DNA from: an uncultured Porphyromonadaceae bacterium
GTDB taxonomy: Bacteria; Bacteroidota; Bacteroidia; Bacteroidales; UBA11471
NCBI GenBank assembly: GCA_900547555.1
Contig: URHG01000050.1
Coordinates: 1-17,472, forward strand
Direction: 5' to 3'
Length of the DNA: 17,472 bases
The notes beneath the pieces are model-generated. The model did no database searches and was not told where the DNA came from. It was given only the letters and a program-made list of their open reading frames with translations. Made by a program: the position numbers and the translations under genes. Positions 1-7,813 of the stretch are shown one piece after another (position 1 is the first letter of the stretch; every line of letters begins with the position of its first letter).

Positions 1-2815
1 AGAGGAATACATGAATGAAATTTCGAAAATTACGGGTCGCAAATATGGTCTTTTCGATTATTACGGAGCTCCCGATGCCGAGAATATCATCATCGCTATG
101 GGTTCGGTTACCGAAGCTATCCGCGAGACGATCGACTATTTGACCGCCAAAGGCGAAAAAGTAGGTTTGGTTGCCGTGCACTTGTATCGTCCTTTCTCGA
201 CCAAACACCTTATGGCCGCTATCCCTGCCAGCGTAAAACGTATCGCTGTTCTCGACCGCACGAAAGAGCCCGGTGCTAACGGTGAACCGCTTTATCTCGA
301 TGTAAAAGAGGCTTTCTATGATAAGGAAAATGCACCTCTCATCATCGGCGGACGTTATGGTCTCGGATCGAACGATACCACACCTACCCAAATACTTGCC
401 GTTTACGAAAATCTCGCATTGCCCGAGCCTAAAAATCACTTTACGCTGGGTATCGTCGATGACGTTACTTTCACTTCTCTTCCCGTCGGTGAAGAAATCG
501 CCATGGGTGGTGAAAGCATGTTCGAGGCTAAATTCTACGGTCTCGGTGCAGATGGTACGGTAGGAGCCAATAAGAACTCTGTGAAGATCATCGGAGACAA
601 TACCGACAAACACTGTCAGGCATATTTCTCTTATGACTCGAAAAAATCGGGCGGTTTCACCTGTTCGCACTTGCGTTTCGGTGATGATCCCATTCGTTCG
701 ACATATCTCGTAAATACGCCCAACTTCGTTGCTTGCCACGTACAGGCTTATCTGCGTATGTACGATGTAACTCGTGGTCTTCGTCAGAATGGTACATTCC
801 TTCTCAATACCATTTGGAGTGAAGATGAACTGGCAAAACACTTGCCCAACAATGTAAAACGTTATTTCGCTCAAAAGAATATCTCGGTTTACTATATCAA
901 CGCCACTCAGATTGCACAGGAAATAGGGCTCGGTAACCGTACCAACACCATTCTGCAATCGGCATTCTTCCGTATTACCGGCGTTATCCCCGTTGATCTC
1001 GCCATCGAACAGATGAAGAAATTCATCGTGAAGTCTTACGGCAAGAAAGGCGAAGACGTTGTCAATAAAAACTATGCAGCCGTAGATCGCGGAGGCGAAT
1101 ACAAACAACTTACGGTAGATCCCGCATGGGCCAATCTTCCCGATGATGAAATCGTTCCCAACAACGATCCCGCTTTCATCAACGAAGTGGTGCGTCCTAT
1201 CAATGCTCAAAACGGCGATTTGCTCAAAGTTTCGGCATTCAAAGGTATCGAAGACGGTACTTGGCCGCAAGGAACCTCCAAATATGAAAAACGCGGTGTG
1301 GCAGCTTTCGTTCCCGAGTGGACTCCCGAAAACTGTATCCAATGTAATAAGTGTGCCTATGTTTGTCCTCACGCTTCCATTCGTCCGTTTGTTCTCGATG
1401 CCGAAGAACAAGCCGGTGCGAAATTCCCCTCGATCAAGGCTGTGGGCAAAATGTTCGACGGTATGACTTTCCGTATTCAGGTCGATGTTCTTGACTGTCT
1501 CGGTTGCGGTAACTGCGCCGATGTATGTCCGGGAAACAAACAAGGCAAGGCTCTTGCCATGAAACCGCTGGAAAGCCAGCTTTCCGAAGCTCCCAACTGG
1601 GAATACTGTGCAAACCACGTGAAGAGCAAACAACACCTTGTAGATATCAAGTCGAATGTGAAGAACTCGCAATTCGCTACTCCGTTGTTTGAATTCTCGG
1701 GTGCTTGCTCGGGTTGCGGTGAAACACCTTATGTGAAGTTGATTTCGCAACTCTTCGGTGATCGTGAAATGGTGGCCAATGCTACCGGATGTTCGTCGAT
1801 TTATTCGGGTTCGATACCTTCGACTCCTTATACGACCAACGAAAAAGGTCATGGTCCCGCTTGGGCAAACTCTCTCTTCGAAGACTTCTGTGAATTTGGT
1901 TTGGGTATGGCTCTCGCTACTGAAAAAATGCGCGACCGTATCGAAATCCTTATGAACAAGTCTATCGAAAGCGATGCTTGTCCCGAAGAAACCAAAGCCC
2001 TCTTCAAGGAATGGATCGAAAATCGTGAAAATACCGAAAAAACTGTCGAACTGGCAGCCAAGATACGTCCTATCGTAGAGGCTAATGCCGATAAATGCGA
2101 GGCTTGTAAGGGTATTGCCGATCTCGGAAAATTCCTTGTTAAGAAATCGCAATGGATCATTGGCGGTGACGGTGCATCGTATGATATTGGATTCGGAGGT
2201 CTCGACCACGTTATCGCATCGGGCAAGAATGTAAATATCCTCGTACTCGATACCGAGGTTTACTCCAATACCGGAGGTCAGGCCTCGAAAGCTACCCCTC
2301 TGGGTGCCATTGCCAAGTTTGCCGCAGCTGGTAAACGTGTCCGCAAGAAAGATTTGGGTCTTATCGCTTCGACCTACGGTTATGTGTACTGCGCACAAAT
2401 CGCTATGGGTGCCGATCAGGCTCAAACCCTCAAAGCGATCCGCGAAGCCGAGGCTTACAACGGTCCGTCGGTAATCATCGCTTACGCTCCTTGTATCAAC
2501 CACGGTCTCAAAAAAGGCATGGGTAAATCTCAGGCCGAAGAAGCTGCTGCCGTTGAATGCGGATACTGGCACTTGTGGCGTTATAATCCCGAGCTCGAAG
2601 CAGAAGGCAAGAATCCTTTCACTCTCGATAGCAAGGAACCGCAATGGGATAAATTCGAAGACTTCCTCAAAGGCGAAGTCCGTTACGCTTCGGTTATGAA
2701 ACAATATCCTACCGAGGCCGAAGATCTCTTTGCTGCTGCCAAAGCCAATGCACAATGGCGTTACAACAACTACAAACGTCTGGCTAAACAACAGTGGGGT
2801 GTCGATGCCGAATAA
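1..2815 (+). CDS. nifJ: Pyruvate:ferredoxin (flavodoxin) oxidoreductase, 5'-truncated by the window edge
   Basis: This enzyme oxidises pyruvate with CoA to acetyl-CoA and CO2 and reduces ferredoxin; it is the central cytoplasmic pyruvate enzyme of anaerobes. The frame is open from base 2, so the ATG at 11 is internal. About 937 of the roughly 1,180-1,200 residues usual for the single-chain enzyme are present; the N-terminal pyruvate-binding domain I is missing. Counting from the ATG at 11, two ferredoxin-type 4Fe-4S motifs lie at C442/C445/C448/C452 and C496/C499/C502/C506. The proximal-cluster cysteines appear to be C566, C569, C594 and C828. The thiamine diphosphate/Mg site is around GDGASYDIGFGG (719-730). 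The C-terminal extension is present to residue 934. The stop is followed 29 nt later by a strong terminator, so the gene ends its transcript. No frameshift or missing cluster ligand was seen. Confidence 0.97.
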   Translation, partial: EEYMNEISKITGRKYGLFDYYGAPDAENIIIAMGSVTEAIRETIDYLTAKGEKVGLVAVHLYRPFSTKHLMAAIPASVKRIAVLDRTKEPGANGEPLYLDVKEAFYDKENAPLIIGGRYGLGSNDTTPTQILAVYENLALPEPKNHFTLGIVDDVTFTSLPVGEEIAMGGESMFEAKFYGLGADGTVGANKNSVKIIGDNTDKHCQAYFSYDSKKSGGFTCSHLRFGDDPIRSTYLVNTPNFVACHVQAYLRMYDVTRGLRQNGTFLLNTIWSEDELAKHLPNNVKRYFAQKNISVYYINATQIAQEIGLGNRTNTILQSAFFRITGVIPVDLAIEQMKKFIVKSYGKKGEDVVNKNYAAVDRGGEYKQLTVDPAWANLPDDEIVPNNDPAFINEVVRPINAQNGDLLKVSAFKGIEDGTWPQGTSKYEKRGVAAFVPEWTPENCIQCNKCAYVCPHASIRPFVLDAEEQAGAKFPSIKAVGKMFDGMTFRIQVDVLDCLGCGNCADVCPGNKQGKALAMKPLESQLSEAPNWEYCANHVKSKQHLVDIKSNVKNSQFATPLFEFSGACSGCGETPYVKLISQLFGDREMVANATGCSSIYSGSIPSTPYTTNEKGHGPAWANSLFEDFCEFGLGMALATEKMRDRIEILMNKSIESDACPEETKALFKEWIENRENTEKTVELAAKIRPIVEANADKCEACKGIADLGKFLVKKSQWIIGGDGASYDIGFGGLDHVIASGKNVNILVLDTEVYSNTGGQASKATPLGAIAKFAAAGKRVRKKDLGLIASTYGYVYCAQIAMGADQAQTLKAIREAEAYNGPSVIIAYAPCINHGLKKGMGKSQAEEAAAVECGYWHLWRYNPELEAEGKNPFTLDSKEPQWDKFEDFLKGEVRYASVMKQYPTEAEDLFAAAKANAQWRYNNYKRLAKQQWGVDAE

Positions 2816-2844
2816 TATCGGATAAGGAAATCCTGTGATAATGA

Positions 2845-2885
2845 AAACCGCACGGTCGGACATCGACCGTGCGGTTTCTTTTTTT
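2845..2885 (+). terminator. Rho-independent terminator of nifJ
   Basis: A perfect 14-bp stem pairs 2845-2858 with 2864-2877 around a 5-nt loop (GACAT). It is GC-rich in the middle and followed by C and seven T (2879-2885). The T tract runs straight into the upstream promoter region of the next gene. Confidence 0.93.
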
Positions 2886-2910
2886 GATGCGGAGTTTTTC
2901 GTTATATTTG
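2883..2910 (+). promoter_or_regulatory. Bacteroidetes-type promoter for the 2933 gene
   Basis: A perfect TAnnTTTG -7 element (TATATTTG) lies at 2903-2910. It is preceded by TTTG at 2883-2886, which could serve as the -33 element. The spacer is 16 nt, shorter than the roughly 19-21 nt usual in Bacteroides, so the -33 assignment is less certain than the -7. The ATG lies 22 nt after the -7 element, giving a short leader. Confidence 0.7.
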
Positions 2911-2932
2911 CAACGTATTTGATAAAAATAAG

Positions 2933-3601
2933 ATGAAAAAAACATTTTGGGTAAGCATCTGCCTGTTGATGTATGTATTGTCTGTTTCTGCCGAAAATTC
3001 AGGAATTTGTGCGGATAAAAGTGCCGCATCGGTATTATTGTCTCGGGATAGCCGGAAGGATGGGGAAGATAAGAAAGTGTTGTTGAACGCGGCACATAAT
3101 GCCGTAGACAGTTTTTGCCGTACGCTCGAAGGTGGAGTAAAAGCAGGATATGCGGGATTTGTCGATGCCTCTGTTCTTGCAACGATGACGGGTGAGAGTG
3201 CCGTTTCTGTGTCGACGACTCATGGGTATTGTTTCAATCCGTTTGTCTTTGTGGGCGCGGGGCTGGCTTGCGATGTCTATCGAGATGTCCTTTTTACACC
3301 TGTTTATGCAGCTGCCCGATTTACTTTGCGCGATAGTTGGCTGGCTCCTTATATCGGTGTGCGTGTAGGTTTCTCTCCCGGGAAGAAAGACGGTTCGCAT
3401 TGGGCGATGGGAGCATATTGTTCGCCGTCATTGAGCTTGCGGCTTGCTTTGAATGGTCATCGTGCGGTAAATGTGGGGATAGCTTATGTATTGCAATCGC
3501 AAAGTACCGATTATTCATACGATGATGGGTATAAACGTTATTTCGGTACGACTGTCGACGTGCATCATAGTATTGCTTTGCGAGTCGGTTTTGAGTTTTG
3601 A
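2933..3601 (+). CDS. Secreted beta-barrel-like outer-membrane protein of unknown function
   Basis: I do not recognise a named family for this 222-residue protein. The N-terminus has two lysines, a hydrophobic stretch and a likely signal peptidase I site after VSVSA (about residue 20), so it should be exported. From about residue 95 to the end there are repeated segments of alternating polar and hydrophobic/aromatic residues. The chain ends in ALRVGFEF; a C-terminal phenylalanine of this kind is typical of beta-strands recognised by the BAM complex. The size would suit a small barrel of about eight strands, but this is inference. It has its own promoter and terminator and so forms a one-gene unit between nifJ and the convergent DUF4831 gene. 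The ATG fits the promoter and the signal peptide. No ligand or substrate can be proposed. Confidence 0.85.
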   Translation: MKKTFWVSICLLMYVLSVSAENSGICADKSAASVLLSRDSRKDGEDKKVLLNAAHNAVDSFCRTLEGGVKAGYAGFVDASVLATMTGESAVSVSTTHGYCFNPFVFVGAGLACDVYRDVLFTPVYAAARFTLRDSWLAPYIGVRVGFSPGKKDGSHWAMGAYCSPSLSLRLALNGHRAVNVGIAYVLQSQSTDYSYDDGYKRYFGTTVDVHHSIALRVGFEF

Positions 3602-3646
3602 ATAAAATAACAAGGGGGGATTACAATCCCCCCTTGTTATTTTATT
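3601..3646. terminator. Bidirectional terminator between convergent genes
   Basis: A perfect 20-bp inverted repeat pairs 3601-3620 with 3627-3646. The six G and six C of its core are flanked by AT-rich outer arms that supply a T-rich 3' end on each strand. The left arm begins at the last base of the TGA stop of the plus-strand gene. The minus-strand DUF4831 gene ends 19 nt away, so the hairpin can serve both transcripts. Confidence 0.92.
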
Positions 3647-3664
3647 CAATCGGAAAATCTTCGA

Positions 3665-4744
3665 TTATTTTATATTTATGAGAGCTCCGGTGGCCGGGCA
3701 GAAAAGGGCCTGCATGGGGTTCTTCCCGGTGAAGAGGGTCGGGTCGAGACCGAAGTCGACACCGAGTTGCGATAATGGCAGATTTTCGGTACAGAGCGTT
3801 TTCCCTTTGTAAGAAATTGTTACATCGGCTTTCCCGGGAATGGTATAAATGAGCGCGCCTTTTGCCGGAGTTATGGCGTTTCCTTTGGCGTCGGTCGGTA
3901 TCGTTCCGATTTGTGTCCCGTTGACCGATATGTATATCGGTTCGCCCGAGAGATTGTCGGGGGCGACAATGCCGTTACGCTCGGAAAAGCGGAAAGCGAC
4001 CTCGTTGGACGAGTGTTTTTCGCTGTTTACTGGCGGGAGATAAACGATGTGTTCCACCGAGCTTTCCGTTTCGATAGTTCCCATAAAAAGAGAGGTGAGG
4101 AGAGCTTCCCGTTTATTCATTTCGTCGAGTAGAATTTCGAAAGAGCGTTCTCTTGGGATTTCGTCGGTATTACCGGTGAGTAGATCGAGCCGGTATTCAC
4201 GGAGGAGGTAAATCTGTTTAGCTGCTGATTCGGCCATTTTTGCAGTCGATCCGGTAACGAGCATTTCCTCGGTATAAAGTTGGGCATAGTCCGATTTGTC
4301 GAAAGTGTATTTTTTAGCCTTGTTTGGTTTGTGCGGTTTGTTTGTTTGCGGGTGCTTGTTTTTTTTCGGCTGTTCGTTTATTGCCACGAGTATACCCTCG
4401 CTGTCGAGATAGAATGCCGTGGAATTTTCGCCTTTCAGCTGAATGGCAAACTGTTTGTCGGGGTCGGCTTTCCCGATAGGGTTTACTTTGATGTCGTCGA
4501 TTTTCCAGACGGTACGGTCGGTGTTGGCCGTCGGAGCCATACCCAAATATTTTTGTGCGTATTTGGCGAACGGACCGGCTTTCTCGACAGAACGGGTAAC
4601 TATTACTTCAATGTCAAGGGCTGTCTGGGGCAGGGAATAGACGATACCGTAGCCGTTGAATTTATTGGCGGTGGTTTTTATTGTCTCTTGCGCGCATACG
4701 CCTAAGGCGGCGAACAAGCCCAGTGTCAACATAAGTTTTCTCAT
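3665..4744 (-). CDS. DUF4831 family protein, exported
   Basis: This 359-residue protein begins with a signal peptide (MRKLMLTLGLFAALGVCAQ), probably cleaved near residue 18. The mature start, with its NGYGIVYSLPQTAL segment, matches my memory of the DUF4831 family, which is confined mainly to Bacteroidota and has no assigned function. The middle (about residues 125-145) is a low-complexity stretch rich in lysine, proline and asparagine, probably a linker between an N-terminal and a C-terminal beta-rich domain. There is a single cysteine at the predicted cleavage region and no lipobox-like context, so a periplasmic location is more likely than a lipoprotein. The gene follows nnr by 10 nt on the same strand and is almost certainly co-transcribed with it. 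The transcript ends at the hairpin at 3601-3646. Function is unknown. Confidence 0.88.
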   Translation of the reverse strand: MRKLMLTLGLFAALGVCAQETIKTTANKFNGYGIVYSLPQTALDIEVIVTRSVEKAGPFAKYAQKYLGMAPTANTDRTVWKIDDIKVNPIGKADPDKQFAIQLKGENSTAFYLDSEGILVAINEQPKKNKHPQTNKPHKPNKAKKYTFDKSDYAQLYTEEMLVTGSTAKMAESAAKQIYLLREYRLDLLTGNTDEIPRERSFEILLDEMNKREALLTSLFMGTIETESSVEHIVYLPPVNSEKHSSNEVAFRFSERNGIVAPDNLSGEPIYISVNGTQIGTIPTDAKGNAITPAKGALIYTIPGKADVTISYKGKTLCTENLPLSQLGVDFGLDPTLFTGKNPMQALFCPATGALINIK

Positions 4745-4754
4745 AATGATGTTT

Positions 4755-6284
4755 TTATTGGATTTCTGAATTTTTGTAAGCGTGAAGTTCTTGGAATGCC
4801 CGCCCCAGATTCTTGGTAATATCTCCGGCCGTGATGTATTCTTCCGATTCGTTACGGACAGCTATATCGCCCGCAAGTCCGTGGAGTACGACGCCGAGAA
4901 TAGCCGCTTTCAACGGTTCATAATGTTGGCAAAGAAGCGCACCGATGATACCGGTAAGCGTGTCGCCGCTGCCGGCGGTCGCCATGCCGGGATTTCCCGA
5001 GCCATTGAAATAAATTTTCCCTTCGGGCGAGACGATGGCGGTATGAGCCCCTTTGAGTACGATCACGATTTGGTAATGGCGGCTCATTTCCACTGCTTTT
5101 TGCAATCGTTCGTATTGAGTGGCATTTTCACCGAAGAGCCGGTCGAATTCTCTGTGATGAGGGGTAATGATAGATTGCCGGGGTAATAAGCCGAGCATCG
5201 TCGCATTTCCTTGCATGAGGTTCAGTGCGTCGGCATCGACTACGATAGGAAAGGAGAGTTGCGGCAATAGGTGGATAAAGGCTTCTCTTGTGTCGGTATG
5301 CGTACCTAGCCCGGGTCCGATGGCAATGCTGTTGTATCTGCGAGTGAGCGAAATATCGCTTATGTGGTTTTCATTGTCGTCGGCTTCGAACATTGCCTCG
5401 GGAAGAGCCGTCTGTAAAATGGTTTCGCAACGGGCTGCCGAATGTATGCTTACCAGTCCGGCTCCGCTGTGCAGTGCCGCCCGTGCCGTCATGACGGCGG
5501 CTCCCGCCATACCCCGGCTGCCGGCAACGACCAGTAAATGGCCGTAGTCGTATTTGTCCGAAAATCTTTCCCTTCTTTTTATCCATTTGGCAGCTTCGGA
5601 CGGCGGTATGTAATAGTAAGGAGTCTCCTCTTTTTCTATGATATCGTGATGCAGTCCGATGTCTAAAATTTTCCAACTTCCCGTTAACGGACACTCTTCC
5701 GAGGTAAAAAAAGCAAGTTTGGGAAATTGCAGGGTCAGGGTGAGTGTGGGGTGTATGATGTTTTGCCGTGTGCAATACCGATTGTCTTCTCCCATCATGC
5801 CCGAAGGCATATCTATCGATACGATAGTTGCCCCCGAAGCGTTGATGTATTGTACGACCGAAGCATACGCATTTTCGAGCGGGCGTTGCAGTCCCGAACC
5901 GAACAGTCCGTCTATGACGAGCATGTCTTTGTGAAGTCGGGGCGGAACGAATTCGTTGATGACTTCATACAGTTTTGCGTTACTTTTTTTCAGGCGGTCT
6001 CTATTGGTTTCACAATCGGGAGACAGATGATTCTTGGGGTTGAAGAGGTAACTTTCGACCGTATAACCGCTTTGTAGGAGCATACGGGCCACAGCGAGGG
6101 CATCGCCTCCATTATTCCCGGGGCCGGCAAAAACGACGACTTGTCGGCGATTGTCCCATCGGTTGATGATTTCCCGGGTAATCGCCGAAGCTGCCCGTTC
6201 CATCAAATCGATGGAGGTGATAGGCTCGTAGTCGATGGTATAGCGGTCTATCTTCTTTATCTTTTCGGTCGGAAATATCTTCAT
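4755..6284 (-). CDS. nnr: Bifunctional NAD(P)H-hydrate epimerase / ADP-dependent NAD(P)H-hydrate dehydratase
   Basis: Nnr repairs NADH and NADPH damaged by hydration. Its N-terminal YjeF domain interconverts R- and S-NAD(P)HX, and its C-terminal ribokinase-like domain dehydrates S-NAD(P)HX using ADP. Counting from the ATG at 6284 (509 residues), the epimerase domain spans about 1-215 with the GPGNNGGD motif at 54-61. The dehydratase domain spans about 235-500 with GPGLG at 323-327, the TPHHREF segment at 374-380, and the nucleotide-binding NPGMATAGSGDTLTG loop at 431-445. Both active centres look intact. An in-frame TTG at 6296 would add four residues, but the ATG gives the usual MKIFPTEKIKKID start. 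The gene is divergent from hpt and is followed 10 nt later by the DUF4831 gene. Confidence 0.96.
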   Translation of the reverse strand: MKIFPTEKIKKIDRYTIDYEPITSIDLMERAASAITREIINRWDNRRQVVVFAGPGNNGGDALAVARMLLQSGYTVESYLFNPKNHLSPDCETNRDRLKKSNAKLYEVINEFVPPRLHKDMLVIDGLFGSGLQRPLENAYASVVQYINASGATIVSIDMPSGMMGEDNRYCTRQNIIHPTLTLTLQFPKLAFFTSEECPLTGSWKILDIGLHHDIIEKEETPYYYIPPSEAAKWIKRRERFSDKYDYGHLLVVAGSRGMAGAAVMTARAALHSGAGLVSIHSAARCETILQTALPEAMFEADDNENHISDISLTRRYNSIAIGPGLGTHTDTREAFIHLLPQLSFPIVVDADALNLMQGNATMLGLLPRQSIITPHHREFDRLFGENATQYERLQKAVEMSRHYQIVIVLKGAHTAIVSPEGKIYFNGSGNPGMATAGSGDTLTGIIGALLCQHYEPLKAAILGVVLHGLAGDIAVRNESEEYITAGDITKNLGRAFQELHAYKNSEIQ

Positions 6285-6316
6285 ATCATGTTGCAATGTA
6301 TCGAATTTCTCCCAAA

Positions 6317-6324
6317 CAAAGATA
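6317..6324 (-). promoter_or_regulatory. Probable -7 element for the nnr-DUF4831 transcript
   Basis: On the minus strand this octamer reads TATCTTTG, a perfect match to the Bacteroidetes -7 consensus TAnnTTTG, 32 nt upstream of the nnr ATG. I found no TTG at the expected -33 distance, so the call rests on the -7 box and its position. Confidence 0.5.
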
Positions 6325-6419
6325 ATGTTTTTTTGAGAATTGTACTTCTCTATCGTGGAAAAACCGTTATGGGGAGAATGTATTTCCGATTTTCGGTAAA
6401 AAGCTCAGATTCCTATATT

Positions 6420-6447
6420 TTTGTTACGATAAAAGTTTGTACCTTTG
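6420..6447 (+). promoter_or_regulatory. Promoter for hpt
   Basis: The -7 element TACCTTTG at 6440-6447 matches TAnnTTTG exactly. A TTTG at 6420-6423 lies 16 nt upstream in a T-rich stretch and may be the -33 element, though the spacing is short. The expected transcript start is near 6452, so the hpt leader is only about 14 nt. This placement excludes an in-frame TTG at 6445, inside the promoter, as the hpt start. Confidence 0.7.
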
Positions 6448-6465
6448 CACTGTTTTGTAGAGGGA

Positions 6466-7002
6466 ATGGATAAGATACGCATCAAGGATAAAACGTTCAG
6501 ACCTTATATACCGAGCGACGAAATTGCCCGTGCGGTGGCGCGGGTGGCTTGTTGCATACGCGAAGATATGGAGGACGAACGACCGCTTTTTATCGTCATG
6601 TTGAACGGGGCATTTGTTTTTGCTTCGGATTTGTTGCGAGAAATGGGATTCCCTTGTGAGGTCGCATTTATGCGAATGAAGTCGTATGCAGGAATTGTTA
6701 CGACGGGAAAAGTTGATTTGTTGCAGGATATTGACATCGATGTATGCGGGCGCACGATTATTATCATCGAAGATATTGTGGATACAGGTACCACGATGCA
6801 CGCATTGTTGCAGAGTTTACAGGTGCGAAATCCGAAGTGTATAAAAATAGCGGCGCTGCTTTTCAAACCGGAATCTTTGCGGTATGACTTCAAGGTCGAT
6901 TATGTCGCATTTGAAATTCCCCGGGATTTTATTGTCGGCTACGGGCTCGATTATGAAGAAGATGGGCGCAATCTCAAAGATATTTATGTTATAGATAATT
7001 AG
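6466..7002 (+). CDS. hpt: Hypoxanthine phosphoribosyltransferase
   Basis: Hpt is a cytoplasmic purine-salvage enzyme that joins hypoxanthine, and usually guanine, to PRPP to make IMP or GMP. With the ATG at 6466 the protein has 178 residues, a normal size. The PRPP-binding motif IIIIEDIVDTGTT is at 98-110, with the two acidic residues followed by DTGTT expected of type I phosphoribosyltransferases. The flexible-loop SYAG is at 73-76, and the C-terminal FIVGYGLDY segment (155-163) provides the base-binding region. The ATG is preceded by AGAGGGA, a fair ribosome-binding site. An upstream in-frame TTG falls inside the -7 promoter box and is not used. adk follows after 60 nt without a terminator, so the two purine genes probably share a transcript. 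Confidence 0.96.
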   Translation: MDKIRIKDKTFRPYIPSDEIARAVARVACCIREDMEDERPLFIVMLNGAFVFASDLLREMGFPCEVAFMRMKSYAGIVTTGKVDLLQDIDIDVCGRTIIIIEDIVDTGTTMHALLQSLQVRNPKCIKIAALLFKPESLRYDFKVDYVAFEIPRDFIVGYGLDYEEDGRNLKDIYVIDN

Positions 7003-7007
7003 ACGGA

Positions 7008-7026
7008 GTTGCCCTTTTAGGGTAAC
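7008..7026 (+). other. Small hairpin in the hpt-adk spacer
   Basis: The sequence 7008-7014 pairs with 7020-7026 (six Watson-Crick pairs and one G-T) around the loop TTTTA. No T tract follows on either strand, so it is not a terminator. It could be an RNA-processing or stability element, or chance. Confidence 0.3.
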
Positions 7027-7062
7027 GAGGTAAAAAGGAAAAAACAAGAAATAGGTAAAATT

Positions 7063-7641
7063 ATGATGAACATTGTTATTTTCGGTGCTCCGGGTTCGGG
7101 AAAAGGAACACAGAGCGAGAAGTTGATCGAGAAGTATGGATTGTATCACATCTCTACCGGAGACCTTTTGCGTAAGGAAATCAAGGCCGGTAGCGAATTG
7201 GGAAAAATTGCCGATGACTACATTTCCAAAGGCCAGTTGCTTCCCGATTCTCTGATTATCGATATGCTTGCCAAGTTGCTCGATACGACGCCCGAGGCAC
7301 GTGAAGGTGTTATTTTGGACGGTTTCCCTCGTACGATACCTCAGGCTCAGGCATTGGAGGCTCTTTTACTCGATCGCGGTATGGAGTTGTCGGCCGTTGT
7401 GGGTCTTGAAGTTGATGAACCCGAATTGATAGATCGTCTTATCAAACGCGGACAAGTTTCCGGACGTTCCGACGATAATCTCGAAACCATCAAAAAACGT
7501 CTTGATGTATATCATAACCAGACGACTCCTCTCAAAGAGTTTTATGTGAAGAATGGCAAGTATAAAGCCATTCATGGTATGGGGACTGTCGATTCTATTT
7601 TTGAAACGATAAGTAAAGCTCTCGACGAATTTGCCCGTTGA
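7063..7641 (+). CDS. adk: Adenylate kinase, short-LID form
   Basis: Adk is an essential cytoplasmic enzyme that interconverts ATP + AMP and 2 ADP. The 192-residue protein has the P-loop GAPGSGKGT at 8-16, the AMP-binding STGDLLR at 31-37 and DGFPRT at 86-91, and the LID-hinge arginines at R129 and R135. The LID is the short kind: RGQVSGRSDDN (129-139) replaces the longer, sometimes zinc-binding, LID of E. coli-type enzymes. The start codon is one of two adjacent ATGs (7063 or 7066); the first gives the MMNIVIFG form, similar to the two residues seen before NIVIFG in relatives. It lies 60 nt after hpt and ends at a strong terminator. Confidence 0.97.
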   Translation: MMNIVIFGAPGSGKGTQSEKLIEKYGLYHISTGDLLRKEIKAGSELGKIADDYISKGQLLPDSLIIDMLAKLLDTTPEAREGVILDGFPRTIPQAQALEALLLDRGMELSAVVGLEVDEPELIDRLIKRGQVSGRSDDNLETIKKRLDVYHNQTTPLKEFYVKNGKYKAIHGMGTVDSIFETISKALDEFAR

Positions 7642-7678
7642 CATGTTCGTATTGCGATAACGGATTTGTTCGCTGCAT

Positions 7679-7715
7679 AATCCCTTCTGTCTTTGCGAGG
7701 CAGAAGGGATTTTTT
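7679..7715 (+). terminator. Rho-independent terminator after adk
   Basis: An 11-bp perfect stem pairs 7679-7689 with 7701-7711 and can extend inward by three pairs to a TTGCG loop. It is followed by a run of T through 7715. It separates the hpt-adk transcript from obgE. Confidence 0.92.
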
Positions 7716-7730
7716 CATTTTACTTGCGGT

Positions 7731-7761
7731 TTTGTCGGAGAGAAAGAAAAGTATATCTTTG
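7731..7761 (+). promoter_or_regulatory. Promoter P1 for obgE
   Basis: TTTG at 7731-7734 and TATCTTTG at 7754-7761 are separated by 19 nt. Both elements and the spacing match the Bacteroides primary-sigma consensus, making this the most canonical promoter in the window. It lies just after the adk terminator and would give a leader of about 45 nt. Confidence 0.72.
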
Positions 7762-7790
7762 TAAACCGTTTATCATTAGACGGGTTATTT

Positions 7791-7798
7791 TATATTTG
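7791..7798 (+). promoter_or_regulatory. Possible second -7 element (P2) for obgE
   Basis: TATATTTG is a perfect TAnnTTTG match 15 nt before the obgE ATG. No clear -33 TTG lies at the right distance. It may be a second, weaker start site downstream of P1, or chance in an AT-rich leader. Confidence 0.45.
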
Positions 7799-7813
7799 TA
7801 AAAGAGAGAGACT

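Noticed and set aside
6386..6396. Short inverted repeat CCGA-TTT-TCGG between nnr and hpt as an operator
   Set aside because: A four-base arm is too short to support a regulator site without conservation data.
6445..6465. TTG at 6445 as an upstream start for hpt
   Set aside because: The codon lies inside the -7 promoter element, so it would not be transcribed. The ATG at 6466 has a fair ribosome-binding site and gives the normal protein length.
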